From S010-25 sp964441285 (GTDB lineage Bacteria; Pseudomonadota; Gammaproteobacteria; SZUA-229), in contig CAYTUK010000004.1 in assembly GCA_964441285.1 (NCBI GenBank), positions 1-64,000 of the forward strand: DNA of 64,000 bases, in the 5' to 3' direction. This document shows, piece after piece, positions 54,674-63,835 of the stretch. Within the stretch, counting starts at the first letter, position 1; every line of letters starts with the position of its first letter. Under the pieces are notes generated by a model that was not told where the DNA came from, searched no databases, and was given only the letters and a program-made list of their open reading frames with translations. A program made the position numbers and the translations under genes.

Positions 54674-55771
54674 TCAGGCTGCGCGTCCCCGTTTTTTATG
54701 CTGTTTCAATGCCCAGTCGATATGCTCAATAATCATCGCTCGGTCATCAGGGGGAACAGTTGCTTTTTTCCCCTTTAATGCCTGCGTAATGGTTTCAGTC
54801 GTGGGTGCATTTCCCAGGGCTACCGCAATATTACGCAACCAGCGTGCATAACCGATTCGGCGAATAGCCGAACCTTCGGTATGTTTCAAGAATTCATCTT
54901 CGCTCCAGTTAAACAGCTCGATTAAATTCGGTGAATCCAGCGAATGCCGGATAAAAAAATCCGTTTCAGTGGTGGCTGTAGAAAATCGATTCCACGGGCA
55001 GCATAACTGGCAATCATCACAACCATAAATTCTATTGCCCATAGCCGTTCGAAACTGTTCGGGGATACTGCCGTGTAATTCAATGGTCAGGTAAGAAATA
55101 CAGCGCCTGGCATCCACCTGGTAGGGTGCAACAATGGCCTGTGTCGGACAAATATCAATGCAGGCCTGACAGCGGCCACAATGATTTTCAATGCCTGATT
55201 CGCTAACAGGTAATGGCAGGTCAGTATAAATTTCGCCCAGAAAAAACCAGGATCCGGCTTTTTTATTAATGAGGTTGCTGTGCTTGCCGATCCAGCCTAA
55301 CCCGGCTTTTTCTGCCAACGGTTTTTCCAGTACCGGGGCGCTATCAACAAAAGCGCGATAACCGAAGTTACCAACCTCGGCCTGAATTTTTTCGGCCAGT
55401 TTTTGCAGTCGTTTGCGCATTATTTTGTGATAATCACGACCCAGTGCGTAACGGGAGATAAATCCTTTTTCAGGGTCGTTAAGCACGTTGTCTGCCAGGG
55501 TACAATCTGGTGGGTGGTAGTCCATACGAACTGAAATCACCCGACAGGTGCCTTCCAGCAACTGCTCAGGGTGGCTGCGTTTACTGCCGTGTTTTTGCAT
55601 ATAATTCATTTCACCATGAAAGCCTGCGGCTAACCATTTGTTCAGGTAGCTCTCCTGTTTAGTGAGGTGAATATCTGCGATGCCAATCTGCTGAAAGCCG
55701 AGATCTTTCGCCCATTGTGCTATCTGCTGTCGAAGTTGGGCATAATCTATGTTTTGAGGTGTGGCTGACAT
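54674..55771 (-). CDS. queG: Epoxyqueuosine reductase
   Basis: Cobalamin-dependent iron-sulphur enzyme making queuosine in tRNA from epoxyqueuosine. Two 4Fe-4S ligand sets are visible: Cys198/201/204/208 (CGRCQACIDICP) and Cys251/254/257/258 (CDDCQLCC), numbering from ATG 55771 (MSATPQNIDYAQ). The RAFVDSAPVLEK segment carries the catalytic Asp143, and LGWIGKHSNLI is conserved. The longer frame to 55807 adds 12 hydrophobic residues not typical of the family. Convergent with pgi and divergent from gltX. Confidence 0.96.
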   Translation of the reverse strand: MSATPQNIDYAQLRQQIAQWAKDLGFQQIGIADIHLTKQESYLNKWLAAGFHGEMNYMQKHGSKRSHPEQLLEGTCRVISVRMDYHPPDCTLADNVLNDPEKGFISRYALGRDYHKIMRKRLQKLAEKIQAEVGNFGYRAFVDSAPVLEKPLAEKAGLGWIGKHSNLINKKAGSWFFLGEIYTDLPLPVSESGIENHCGRCQACIDICPTQAIVAPYQVDARRCISYLTIELHGSIPEQFRTAMGNRIYGCDDCQLCCPWNRFSTATTETDFFIRHSLDSPNLIELFNWSEDEFLKHTEGSAIRRIGYARWLRNIAVALGNAPTTETITQALKGKKATVPPDDRAMIIEHIDWALKQHKKRGRAA

Positions 55772-55852
55772 AAAGGGTATTTTATATGAAATGACTATTG
55801 CCCACATTTAAAGCTAAAATACAGCATCAAAGTTAATCAGTAAGTAGGTTTT

Positions 55853-57244
55853 ATGAAAGTAAGAACACGATTTGCCCCTAGTCCTACCGGCTATCTTCAC
55901 GTTGGTGGTGCTCGTACCGCGCTGTTTTCATGGTTATATGCCAGGAAAATGGGCGGCCAGTTTATTTTGCGTATTGAGGACACCGACCGTGAGCGCTCAA
56001 CCGATGCTTCAGTCAAGGCCATTTTAGATGGGATGGAATGGCTGGGGCTGGATTATGATGAAGGGCCATTTTATCAGACACAACGTTTTGATCGGTATAA
56101 GGAAGTTATTCGGCAGTTGCTAGACAGTGGCGACGCCTATCATTGTGATTGCACCAAAGAGCGTCTGGCATCACTGCGTGAGCAGCAGATGGAAGATAAG
56201 AGAAAACCCCGTTATGATGGTTGCTGCCGCGACAGGAATTTACCGGCAGCGGATAATACAGTGGTGCGGTTTAAGAATCCACTGACTGGAGATGTCGTGA
56301 TTGATGACATGGTGAAAGGCCGTGTGGTCATCAATAATCGCGAACTGGATGATTTAATTATCGAGCGAACCGATGGCGCACCAACCTATAATTTAACTGT
56401 GGTGGTGGATGACTGGGACATGGAAATCACGCATATTATTCGTGGTGATGACCATCTGAATAATACTCCGCGACAGATTAATATCTTAACCGCACTGGGC
56501 GCTGAGCCACCGATTTATGCGCATGTGCCGATGATACTGGGTGATGATGGCAAGCGTTTATCCAAGCGTCATGGTGCGGTCAGTGTAATGCAATATAAGG
56601 CAGATGGTTTTCTGCCGGAAGCGCTTATCAACTATCTGGTTCGGCTGAGCTGGTCGCATGGTGATCAGGAAATATTTAGCCGTGAAGAAATGGTCGAGTT
56701 GTTTGATGCGCTAGACATTAATACCTCACCTTCTGCTTTTAATACCGAGAAACTGCGGTGGTTAAATCAGCATTATATTAAACATAAAGACCCGGCAGAA
56801 CTGGTGCGACTGTTACAGGATTTTATAAAAGCAGCCGCTTACTCAACAGAAAATGGCCCTGATTTATGTGCTGTGCTGAAGGTGTTTCAGGTGCGTTGTC
56901 AGACCCTGGTTGAACTGGCGGAAGCCATTCGTTTTCTGTATGAAGATTTTGATGAATATGAAACTAAACAGGCAAAAAAACAGTTCAGGCAATCAAGCCT
57001 GGAAACGCTTCAAAGTTTAAGGCTACAATATGCAGAACTGGATGACTGGACAGCAGAAATGATTCATCAGGTGGTGGAAAATACAGTGAATAAACTGGCA
57101 GTGGGTTTTGGTAAAGTTGGACAGCCGTTGCGCCTGGCTGTGACCGGTCATGGCAAATCCCCTTCCATTGATGTAACGCTGGAATTACTGGGCAAAGAGA
57201 AAACATTGCAACGCCTGGATCAGGCCATTGCTTTTATAAAGTAA
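55853..57244 (+). CDS. gltX: Glutamyl-tRNA synthetase
   Basis: Class Ib synthetase. The HIGH-equivalent HVGG is at 16-19 (PSPTGYLHVGGARTALF) and the KMSKS-equivalent KRLSKR at 234-239. Zinc-type cysteines are Cys98, Cys100 and Cys124/125. The anticodon-binding domain fills about 320-463. The start follows TAAGTAGG. A tRNA-Ala gene lies 81 bp after its stop; tRNA-Glu itself is encoded at the far end of the window. Confidence 0.98.
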   Translation: MKVRTRFAPSPTGYLHVGGARTALFSWLYARKMGGQFILRIEDTDRERSTDASVKAILDGMEWLGLDYDEGPFYQTQRFDRYKEVIRQLLDSGDAYHCDCTKERLASLREQQMEDKRKPRYDGCCRDRNLPAADNTVVRFKNPLTGDVVIDDMVKGRVVINNRELDDLIIERTDGAPTYNLTVVVDDWDMEITHIIRGDDHLNNTPRQINILTALGAEPPIYAHVPMILGDDGKRLSKRHGAVSVMQYKADGFLPEALINYLVRLSWSHGDQEIFSREEMVELFDALDINTSPSAFNTEKLRWLNQHYIKHKDPAELVRLLQDFIKAAAYSTENGPDLCAVLKVFQVRCQTLVELAEAIRFLYEDFDEYETKQAKKQFRQSSLETLQSLRLQYAELDDWTAEMIHQVVENTVNKLAVGFGKVGQPLRLAVTGHGKSPSIDVTLELLGKEKTLQRLDQAIAFIK

Positions 57245-57325
57245 GTTCACCGGGAGCTTATTTATCTTTGCCATGGGTTTGTCTTTACTAAGTGGAGCAT
57301 TGCATATAAGATTCACGCCCAATTC

Positions 57326-57401
57326 GGGGCTATAGCTCAGCTGGGAGAGCGCAACACTGGCAGTGTTGAGGTCAGCGGTTCGATCCCGCTTAGCTCCACC
57401 A
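57326..57401 (+). tRNA. tRNA-Ala (anticodon GGC)
   Basis: 76 nt, with acceptor GGGGCTA/TAGCTCC (one G-U), D-loop TAGCTCAGCTGGGAGAGC, anticodon stem CAACA/TGTTG and loop CTGGCAG reading GGC, T-arm GCGGTTCGATCCCGC, and an encoded CCA. A likely promoter (CTTTAC, 16 bp, TATAAG) lies upstream but is only moderate. It sits between gltX and the rhamnose genes, a position often used by mobile DNA; no integrase or duplicated 3' end is seen here. Confidence 0.98.
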
Positions 57402-57433
57402 ATTTCACAGACCAGCCATTTCGCGGATGAATC

Positions 57434-58495
57434 ATGAAGATTATCGTCACTGGCGGAGCCGGATTTATCGGTTCTGCAGTTATTCGGCAGTACATTTGTG
57501 ACACAGAACATGAAGTCATTAATTTAGACGCATTAACCTACGCCGGTAATCTTGAGTCACTGGCAGCGGTGGCTCATAATCCACGTTATCACTTTGAACA
57601 CGTCAATATTTGCGACAGTCATGAGCTCGAACGTGTATTTGATCAGCATCAGCCCGATGCAATTATGCACCTGGCGGCTGAATCTCATGTGGATCGTTCC
57701 ATTGATGGCCCAGCTGCGTTTATTCAGACGAATATCGTTGGTACCTATAACCTGCTTGATGCGGCTAAAAAATACTGGGACAATTTAACGGGCGCAAGAA
57801 AAACGTCGTTTCGGTTTCATCACGTTTCAACTGATGAAGTCTATGGCGATCTGGAAGCAACCGGTTATTTTACCGAAGCAACCCCTTATGCGCCCAGTTC
57901 ACCGTATTCGGCCAGCAAGGCTTCATCCGACCATCTGGTACGTGCCTGGTTTCGTACCTATGGCTTTCCTGTGGTGATAACCAATTGCTCAAATAATTAT
58001 GGTGGTTACCAGTTTCCTGAGAAACTTATTCCATTGGTAACGCTTAATGCGCTGGAAGGCAAATCCTTACCCATTTATGGTAATGGGAATCAGATTCGAG
58101 ACTGGCTGCATGTGGATGACCATGCTCGTGCGCTCAGGCTGGTGCTGGAAACAGGCGCAACAGGAGAGACCTACAATATTGGCGGGCATAATGAAAAGAC
58201 CAATCTTGAAGTCGTGAAAACCATTTGTCGCCTGCTAGATAAACAGGTACCCGATTCACCGCATGTTCCACATGAGTCATTAATTACCTACGTGGCTGAT
58301 CGTCCGGGTCATGATCAGCGTTATGCTATTGATGCGGATAAAATTGCCACCGAACTGGGCTGGATACCAGCAGAGACATTTGAAAGCGGCATCGAAAAAA
58401 CGCTGCAATGGTATCTGGACAATCGTGAATGGTGCCGGCATGTACAGGATGGCAGCTATCAAAGAGAGCGTTTCGGTGTAGAGGAACAGAAATAA
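57434..58495 (+). CDS. rfbB: dTDP-glucose 4,6-dehydratase
   Basis: Second step of dTDP-L-rhamnose synthesis. The Rossmann motif GGAGFIG (7-13), Thr133-Asp134-Glu135 and Tyr158-x3-Lys162 (YSASK) form the active site of this extended SDR. 353 residues. The TAA overlaps the rfbA ATG (TAATG), coupling the genes. First of rfbBACD, directly after tRNA-Ala. Confidence 0.98.
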   Translation: MKIIVTGGAGFIGSAVIRQYICDTEHEVINLDALTYAGNLESLAAVAHNPRYHFEHVNICDSHELERVFDQHQPDAIMHLAAESHVDRSIDGPAAFIQTNIVGTYNLLDAAKKYWDNLTGARKTSFRFHHVSTDEVYGDLEATGYFTEATPYAPSSPYSASKASSDHLVRAWFRTYGFPVVITNCSNNYGGYQFPEKLIPLVTLNALEGKSLPIYGNGNQIRDWLHVDDHARALRLVLETGATGETYNIGGHNEKTNLEVVKTICRLLDKQVPDSPHVPHESLITYVADRPGHDQRYAIDADKIATELGWIPAETFESGIEKTLQWYLDNREWCRHVQDGSYQRERFGVEEQK

Positions 58496-59382
58496 TGAAG
58501 GGCATTATTCTTGCTGGTGGTTCTGGAACGCGCCTGTATCCAATCACTCAGGGGATTAGCAAGCAGCTGACCCCCATCTATGATAAACCAATGGTTTATT
58601 ACCCGCTGTCGGTATTAATGTTGTCGGGAATAACAGAAGTATTAATTATCTCAACACCACAGGATTTACCCCAGTTTAAAACTTTATTGGGTGACGGTAA
58701 AAATATTGGCATGGTCTTTTCTTATATCGAGCAACCTTCACCCGATGGCCTGGCTCAGGCGTTCATTCTGGGTGAAAAGTTTATCGGTGATGATGATGTG
58801 TGCCTGATATTAGGCGATAATATTTTTTATGGTAGCGGTTTAACCACCATGCTGGAGAGGTCAATTACGAGTGTTAAAGATAATAGCAAAGCAACTGTTT
58901 TTGGTTATTATGTAAAAGATCCTGAACGTTACGGCGTAGTTGAGTTTGATGCGAAAGGAAACGTATTAAGTGTTGAAGAAAAACCGGAGAAGCCCAAAAG
59001 TCAGTACGCAGTTGTGGGGCTGTATTTCTATCCGAACAGTGTTATCGAGATTGCCAAACAGATAAAACCATCCGCACGCGGTGAGCTGGAGATTACGGCT
59101 GTAAACCAGAAATATCTTGAACAGGGTGATTTAAAAGTCGAACTTATGGGGCGCGGTTATGCCTGGCTGGATACAGGGACACATGAAAGTTTGCTGGAAG
59201 CGTCAAACTACATCCAGACCATTGAGAACAGGCAGGGCTTAAAGGTCGCCTGTATTGAAGAAATTGCCTATGAAATGGGCTATATCAGCAAAGAAGAACT
59301 GATTGAACTGGCGCAGCCACTGAAAAAAAATCAGTATGGCCAATATTTACTTCGTCGAGCGAAAGAAGATACCTGGATATAG
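58495..59382 (+). CDS. rfbA: Glucose-1-phosphate thymidylyltransferase
   Basis: First step of the rhamnose pathway, joining dTTP and glucose-1-phosphate. MKGIILAGGSGTRLYPIT with GGSGTRLYP is the nucleotide-binding signature; GDNIFYG and the metal-binding EKPEKPKS region follow. ATG 58495 overlaps the rfbB stop by one base; the longer frame to 58429 lies inside rfbB and is rejected. 295 residues. Confidence 0.98.
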   Translation: MKGIILAGGSGTRLYPITQGISKQLTPIYDKPMVYYPLSVLMLSGITEVLIISTPQDLPQFKTLLGDGKNIGMVFSYIEQPSPDGLAQAFILGEKFIGDDDVCLILGDNIFYGSGLTTMLERSITSVKDNSKATVFGYYVKDPERYGVVEFDAKGNVLSVEEKPEKPKSQYAVVGLYFYPNSVIEIAKQIKPSARGELEITAVNQKYLEQGDLKVELMGRGYAWLDTGTHESLLEASNYIQTIENRQGLKVACIEEIAYEMGYISKEELIELAQPLKKNQYGQYLLRRAKEDTWI

Positions 59383-59401
59383 AATTCACGCATTTTTTAA
59401 C

Positions 59402-59947
59402 ATGAAAATAATACCCACAAAAATTCCTGATGTACTGATTATTGAGCCAAAAGTTTTTGGTGATGACCGTGGTTTCTTCTATGAGAGCTTTAATAAAAAG
59501 GCCTTCAAAGCAGCGACGGGAATAACGACTGAATTTGTCCAGGATAACCACTCAAAATCAACGCAGGGCGTTTTACGCGGATTGCATTATCAGCTCAAAC
59601 AACCGCAGGGAAAACTTGTGCGAGTAATAAGTGGTGTTGTTCTTGATGTGGCCGTGGATATTAGACGCGCATCCGCAACATTTGGGCAATGGGTCGGGGT
59701 TGAATTATCTGCGAAGAATAAACGTCAATTATGGCTGTCGCCAGGATTTGCACATGGTTTTATTGTGTTATCAGATGCGGCCGAGTTTTTATACAAAACA
59801 ACGGATTATTATGCGCCGGAATATGAGCGTTGTATCCGCTGGAATGATGTAGACCTTGCTATTGACTGGCAGTGCCAGAGCGAGCCATTAGTCTCTGAAA
59901 AAGATGCTCAAGGCGTTGATTTTGTGCAGGCAGATTACTTCGACTAA
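59402..59947 (+). CDS. rfbC: dTDP-4-dehydrorhamnose 3,5-epimerase
   Basis: Cupin epimerase of 181 residues. GVLRGLHYQ carries the catalytic His, and DVAVDIRR, FAHGFIVLSD and the late Tyr (TTDYYAPEYE) are family features. ATG 59402 is 19 bp after the rfbA stop; the longer frame to 59336 is rejected because it runs through rfbA. Third gene of the set. Confidence 0.97.
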   Translation: MKIIPTKIPDVLIIEPKVFGDDRGFFYESFNKKAFKAATGITTEFVQDNHSKSTQGVLRGLHYQLKQPQGKLVRVISGVVLDVAVDIRRASATFGQWVGVELSAKNKRQLWLSPGFAHGFIVLSDAAEFLYKTTDYYAPEYERCIRWNDVDLAIDWQCQSEPLVSEKDAQGVDFVQADYFD

Positions 59948-60073
59948 TGTGATAGCGTAATTTTTTCTGTTGGTGATTGACTATTTGATGATGCCTGTTG
60001 ATGCTAAGCAGATAGCTTTCTGAGGTTTCTACTTTTTATTGTGTACGCTAACGGATCTGTTGCTGGCTTTATT

Positions 60074-60967
60074 ATGAGAAAAATCCTTTTATTTGGTAAA
60101 AATGGTCAGCTTGGCTGGGAGCTAAACCGCAGTCTACAACCACTTGGTGACGTTGTTGCGTTCGGCAGAGAGGAAGCAGATTTCTCTGACCCACAAACGC
60201 TCAGAAAAATTGTGCAGACAGTTAACCCCGATGTTATTGTCAACGCGGTTGCTTATACCGCCGTTGATAAAGCTGAAGCGGAAGAAGCACTGGCAGCCAC
60301 TATCAATAAAACAGCGCCGAGCGTACTGGCTGAAGCAGCACAAAATCTGGGCGCATTGTTGATTCACTATTCGACAGATTATGTGTTTGATGGTGCCAAA
60401 GTAGACCCGTATATCGAAACAGATGTACCCAACCCGGGTAATGCCTATGGCCGTACAAAGCTGGCGGGTGAACAGGTCATTCAGGCATCGGGCTGCGATT
60501 ATCTAATTTTTCGTACCTCATGGGTGTACGCCGCCAGAGGGCATAATTTTCTCCTCACCATTTTAAGACTGGCGGCAGAACGTGATGAGTTAAGCATTGT
60601 GGCCGATCAGATCGGCTCGCCCACCTCCGCCCGACTGATTGCTGATAGCAGTGCCTTATGCCTTCAGCAGTCAGTTAAAGAGAGAATGGTGGGTCTGTTT
60701 TCCTCTGATTTATACCATCTTACCGCCTCAGGTGAAACCAGCTGGCATGGTTTCGCTGAAAAAATTGTACAGTTTGCCGAACAAATACTTCATCAGCCAT
60801 TAAAAATCAGCCGTATCAACGCAATTCCAACACTTGAATACCCGACCCCAGCAAAACGTCCGCTGAATTCACGCTTACAACTTACTCGGCTGGAAAATAA
60901 TTTCGGGGTGATTATGCCTACCTGGGAGACAACACTGCAATGCAGCATTGCTGAAGTACGCATATGA
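60074..60967 (+). CDS. rfbD: dTDP-4-dehydrorhamnose reductase
   Basis: NAD(P)H reductase giving dTDP-L-rhamnose. The Rossmann motif is FGKNGQLGWEL, with the catalytic YGRTK (YxxxK) after DYVFDG. ATG 60074 gives the canonical MRKILLFGKNG start and 297 residues; GTG 60041 is an alternative. It is about 126 bp after rfbC, looser than the first three genes. It completes the pathway; no glycosyltransferase follows in the window. Confidence 0.95.
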   Translation: MRKILLFGKNGQLGWELNRSLQPLGDVVAFGREEADFSDPQTLRKIVQTVNPDVIVNAVAYTAVDKAEAEEALAATINKTAPSVLAEAAQNLGALLIHYSTDYVFDGAKVDPYIETDVPNPGNAYGRTKLAGEQVIQASGCDYLIFRTSWVYAARGHNFLLTILRLAAERDELSIVADQIGSPTSARLIADSSALCLQQSVKERMVGLFSSDLYHLTASGETSWHGFAEKIVQFAEQILHQPLKISRINAIPTLEYPTPAKRPLNSRLQLTRLENNFGVIMPTWETTLQCSIAEVRI

Positions 60968-61057
60968 CAGAAAACTGTAAAGATTAGAGACAACTACCAG
61001 ATTGTAGCGGTACTAATAGTACCGGACCCTTTAACAGGAGATAATAATTATTAACGA

Positions 61058-61083
61058 TTAACGCATCTTTTATAATGCGTTAA
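61058..61083. repeat. Perfect 9-bp inverted repeat after rfbD
   Basis: TTAACGCAT (61058-61066) and ATGCGTTAA (61075-61083) pair perfectly across an 8-base CTTTTATA loop. It is followed on the + strand by A7, so it is not a standard + strand terminator, and the T-run lies upstream on the - strand. It may be a weak terminator or an operator; unresolved. It directly adjoins the degenerate TTGACCA-type repeat at 61079-61114. Confidence 0.6.
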
Positions 61084-61114
61084 AAAAACATCTGGTGAGG
61101 GTTGACCAATACAG
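61079..61114 (+). repeat. Degenerate TTGACCA-type repeat, second copy
   Basis: Matches 2382-2417 at 27 of 35 aligned positions, with all eight differences transitions. The shared core is GGTTGACCA. It may be a decayed end of an IS21-like or other element; no transposase gene is nearby. Confidence 0.5.
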
Positions 61115-61162
61115 ATAGCGCTAAATGCGAGTGACCATCTGCTGGTAGCAACGCATTATCAG

Positions 61163-61211
61163 AATGGCCATATTATCTCAGACAGGTGTTGTCTGGAATA
61201 ATGTGGCCATT
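61163..61211. repeat. 49-bp near-perfect hairpin beside the metallo-beta-lactamase gene
   Basis: AATGGCCATATTAT pairs with ATAATGTGGCCATT with one G-T, and an inner CAGACA/TGTCTG extends the stem around a GGTGT loop. It lies 33 bp past the 3' end of the metallo-beta-lactamase-fold gene (minus strand). No T-run follows on either strand, so it is not a classical terminator. It could be an mRNA-stabilising structure or a mobile palindromic unit. Confidence 0.7.
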
Positions 61212-61244
61212 TGTAGCAGGAAAGCCTACCCTGAAACGGGTGGT

Positions 61245-62333
61245 TTAATCATCGTCAGAGTCGTCCTTCTTACCGAGATTAAAGACTTCAAGATCTCTTG
61301 CTGCGGTGATTTTTCCTTCAAACCCTGCGGCACGAATCAGTTTTTTAACTTCTTTTATCCGTGGCTCAGTGATGGGTGTCAGGTGGGAAAGCACCAGTTT
61401 ATGGACACCCGCAGCGGCAGCAACCTGGCCCATTCTTGTTGGTGTGGTGTGCAGTGCAAAAAAGGCACGATCACCCGGTCTTGCGGCAGGTAATGTGTCG
61501 GTGATTGATGTGTCGTAGATTAACATGTCAGCACCTTGTGACAGAGTGACCATGTTATTCCCCCTGGAGCTGGTATCGCCGGAGTATACGATCGTTTCTC
61601 CTTTGTATTCGATACGAAAGGCCAGTGCTGGTACTGGGCCGTGATTAACGCCAACGGCTTTAATCACTAATCCACCTTCATTGACCAGTGTTTTTTCACC
61701 AAAGTGTTTCCAGTCAGGCGATATGTCCTCGACATTGTATTTGAATATTCCACCACTAATTGCCCGGGTGAATATATGTAAATAGCGATCAAGCCCCGTT
61801 GTTGGGTTGAACAGTCCGTTTACAAAAGCACTTGTTGAGGGATATTGTGGTACATCAGGTAAGCCACTGGATGCTGGGAACGTGATGCCATTGGCACCGG
61901 GGCCAAAAATACGAATCGGTGCTGTCCGTCCCGGTGGAAACGGGATGCCGGCGGCAATATTTTTACGCCGTGCGTGGAAATAAATCGTTTTAACAATGGG
62001 GGGTAAATCGGCCATGTGATCAATGTGCATATGGCTAAGTAAAATAATATCAAGATCGGCAACATTGGCTCCACTGGCTGCCAGCCGCTGGAAAGTACCA
62101 CCACCTGCATCCATCAAAATACGGGGTTTACCATCGGTGAATATCAGGTAACCTGCGTTGGCTCGACCACTGGGTGTGGCCATAGGGCCACCAGAACCGA
62201 GTACAACAACTGATAACGGGCCTTTAACTTTGTTGACAGCCAGCTTTTTATGCGCTTGCGCGGGAGAGGTAATGAGTAACCATGAACACAATGCACCGAT
62301 AAGGTACACAGAGTATTTTTTCAAAGAGAGCAT
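61245..62333 (-). CDS. Secreted metallo-beta-lactamase-fold hydrolase
   Basis: This 362-residue protein has a signal peptide (about 1-27, cleavage near PAQAH) and an MBL fold. The metal motif is HxHxDH (His101, His103, Asp105, His106 in SHMHIDHMADL), with YSGDTS carrying a later Asp ligand and SHLTP a final His. The GSGGP and ADLPPIVKTIYFH segments recall RNase Z-like/arylsulfatase-type secreted MBL proteins. A strong GGAGTCC-type site precedes the ATG on its strand. It ends in Asp-rich KKDDSDDD. Substrate unknown. Confidence 0.86.
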   Translation of the reverse strand: MLSLKKYSVYLIGALCSWLLITSPAQAHKKLAVNKVKGPLSVVVLGSGGPMATPSGRANAGYLIFTDGKPRILMDAGGGTFQRLAASGANVADLDIILLSHMHIDHMADLPPIVKTIYFHARRKNIAAGIPFPPGRTAPIRIFGPGANGITFPASSGLPDVPQYPSTSAFVNGLFNPTTGLDRYLHIFTRAISGGIFKYNVEDISPDWKHFGEKTLVNEGGLVIKAVGVNHGPVPALAFRIEYKGETIVYSGDTSSRGNNMVTLSQGADMLIYDTSITDTLPAARPGDRAFFALHTTPTRMGQVAAAAGVHKLVLSHLTPITEPRIKEVKKLIRAAGFEGKITAARDLEVFNLGKKDDSDDD

Positions 62334-62606
62334 AATGGAGTCCTTATATTTTTATTTATTTAAATTCAGATAGCCCGTACTCTCCGCTACCCACTATCCA
62401 GGTAAAACTCCAATACTACCTGATGTTTAGTCACCAACTACGACTTCAGTGACCGGTAAATAATTAGTGGGCTGCCGCTAGTACAAACGATCTGGTCTTA
62501 GTCTACAGGGCTAACATAATACGGTCGCCTCACCAATGTCAAGGTATTAATAGTACGCATAAACAAGGAATATTCTTCGTCCAGAATCGTCGCTGCCTGA
62601 AAAAAT
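62334..62606. other. Intergenic region between two minus-strand genes
   Basis: 273 bp between the channel gene and the metallo-beta-lactamase-fold gene, both on the - strand. It holds the ribosome-binding site of the latter. No terminator, repeat or RNA feature was recognised. Confidence 0.4.
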
Positions 62607-63413
62607 CTATGCAGCAGTAACGGCCTTTTTTCTTGCTGTAATATAAAGCGCCATGCCGGTGAATAATGCGCCACCAACAATGTTGCCTAGAATGACCGGG
62701 ATCTCATTGTATATCCACCATTGTCCTATGGTGACTTTGGCTCCCAGCATAATGCCAGCCGGAATGATAAACATATTGACGATGGCATGTTCATAACCCA
62801 GTGCGAAAAAGGTTGTGATTGGTAGCCACATTGCGACGATTTTCCCGATAGTTGTCGTTGCGGTTAATGCCATCACGACACCCAGCGTTACCATCCAGTT
62901 ACAGAGTATGGCACTGGTAAAAGCGGTAATCGTCCCGGCAAAACCCAACTGTGCATAAGCGAGTGTTTTGTGTTCGGTAATTGCGATGATCTTTTCGGCA
63001 ACCGCAATAGTGGTCGGATCAATGTGTCCCACTTTAGTAATTACAATGTAATATAGAAACGCATACAATACGCTGCCCAGCAGATTGCCAATTAACACCC
63101 ATGTCCAGTTGAATACCAGTTTTTTTATTGTGGTTCTACCTTCCATTACTGCAATCGGTAGCAGGGCAAAGTTGCCTGTTGCCAGTTCAAGCCCTAGCAG
63201 GATGATCATCACAAAGCCAACCGGGAAAATAATTGCCCCCACGATGCCGATACCCGTCTGAGTGATTGCGGTAATCGCCAGGGTCGTAGCATAACCCAGG
63301 AACGCGCCAGATAAGCCTCCCCGAATTAAAAGATGTTTGATCGCAAGGTTGGCTTTATTGGCTCCCGCCTGCAACATGTTTTCAACGACCACTTCTGGTT
63401 TTACATATGACAT
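62607..63413 (-). CDS. Formate/nitrite transporter family channel (FocA/NirC-like)
   Basis: Pentameric anion channel family member of 268 residues with about six membrane helices. Family marks include the early Asn/Gly-rich helix region, GLELATGNFALLPIAVMEG (about 77-95), the central LCNWMVTLGVVMALTATTTIGKI and HAIVNMFIIPAGIMLG (His in HAIVNM is the gating-type His of the family). Formate versus nitrite specificity cannot be set by eye. A degenerate FNR-like site is about 75 bp upstream. It stands alone, without adjacent pflB or nir genes. Confidence 0.92.
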   Translation of the reverse strand: MSYVKPEVVVENMLQAGANKANLAIKHLLIRGGLSGAFLGYATTLAITAITQTGIGIVGAIIFPVGFVMIILLGLELATGNFALLPIAVMEGRTTIKKLVFNWTWVLIGNLLGSVLYAFLYYIVITKVGHIDPTTIAVAEKIIAITEHKTLAYAQLGFAGTITAFTSAILCNWMVTLGVVMALTATTTIGKIVAMWLPITTFFALGYEHAIVNMFIIPAGIMLGAKVTIGQWWIYNEIPVILGNIVGGALFTGMALYITARKKAVTAA

Positions 63414-63835
63414 TTTTGTCTCCTGCCTATCGGTTTAAATAAAAGGTTTAAAAGAGTTCTTCCGGTGCGCTATAAGTTATACAGATTGATAATAAGCAAG
63501 CATTGTGCCAATATATTAAATACTGTTAAAACAATGTGTTATCTATGATTAGGTGAGCATTGTTACTTTGGCTGCACCAAAAACGGACGATATAGGTTTT
63601 AATTGGTGCCGTGTATCCAGTGCAGATAATCTGTTTGCCAGGTTTGTTTATCTGCGCAGATTGAGTATGACTGCATGATTGGGCATCATCTGTATTACCT
63701 CGAAAACGGGTCTTTGTGGCTGGATATTAAAGCCTGTGATCATGAGTGTTTTTCGCAGGTTGGCGCAGAACCATGCTGATTAGAAAAAAGGACCTTAATG
63801 TTTATAGATTCTACCGCTAAATTAGGAATAAACTA
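63414..63835. other. Long intergenic region between focA-like gene and tRNA-Glu
   Basis: Apart from the FNR-like site (63486-63499), I see no gene, repeat array or terminator in this 422-bp stretch. Short frames show no family match. Confidence 0.4.
63486..63499 (-). promoter_or_regulatory. FNR-like site upstream of the formate/nitrite channel
   Basis: TTGAT-AATA-AGCAA matches the FNR consensus TTGATNNNNATCAA at nine of ten defined positions and lies about 75 bp upstream of the channel start. Oxygen-responsive control is plausible for this family. It could be chance. Confidence 0.38.

Noticed and set aside
57326..60967. tRNA-Ala-linked genomic island carrying the rhamnose genes
   Set aside because: No integrase, no duplicated tRNA 3' end, and a standard rfbBACD set with ordinary base composition by eye.
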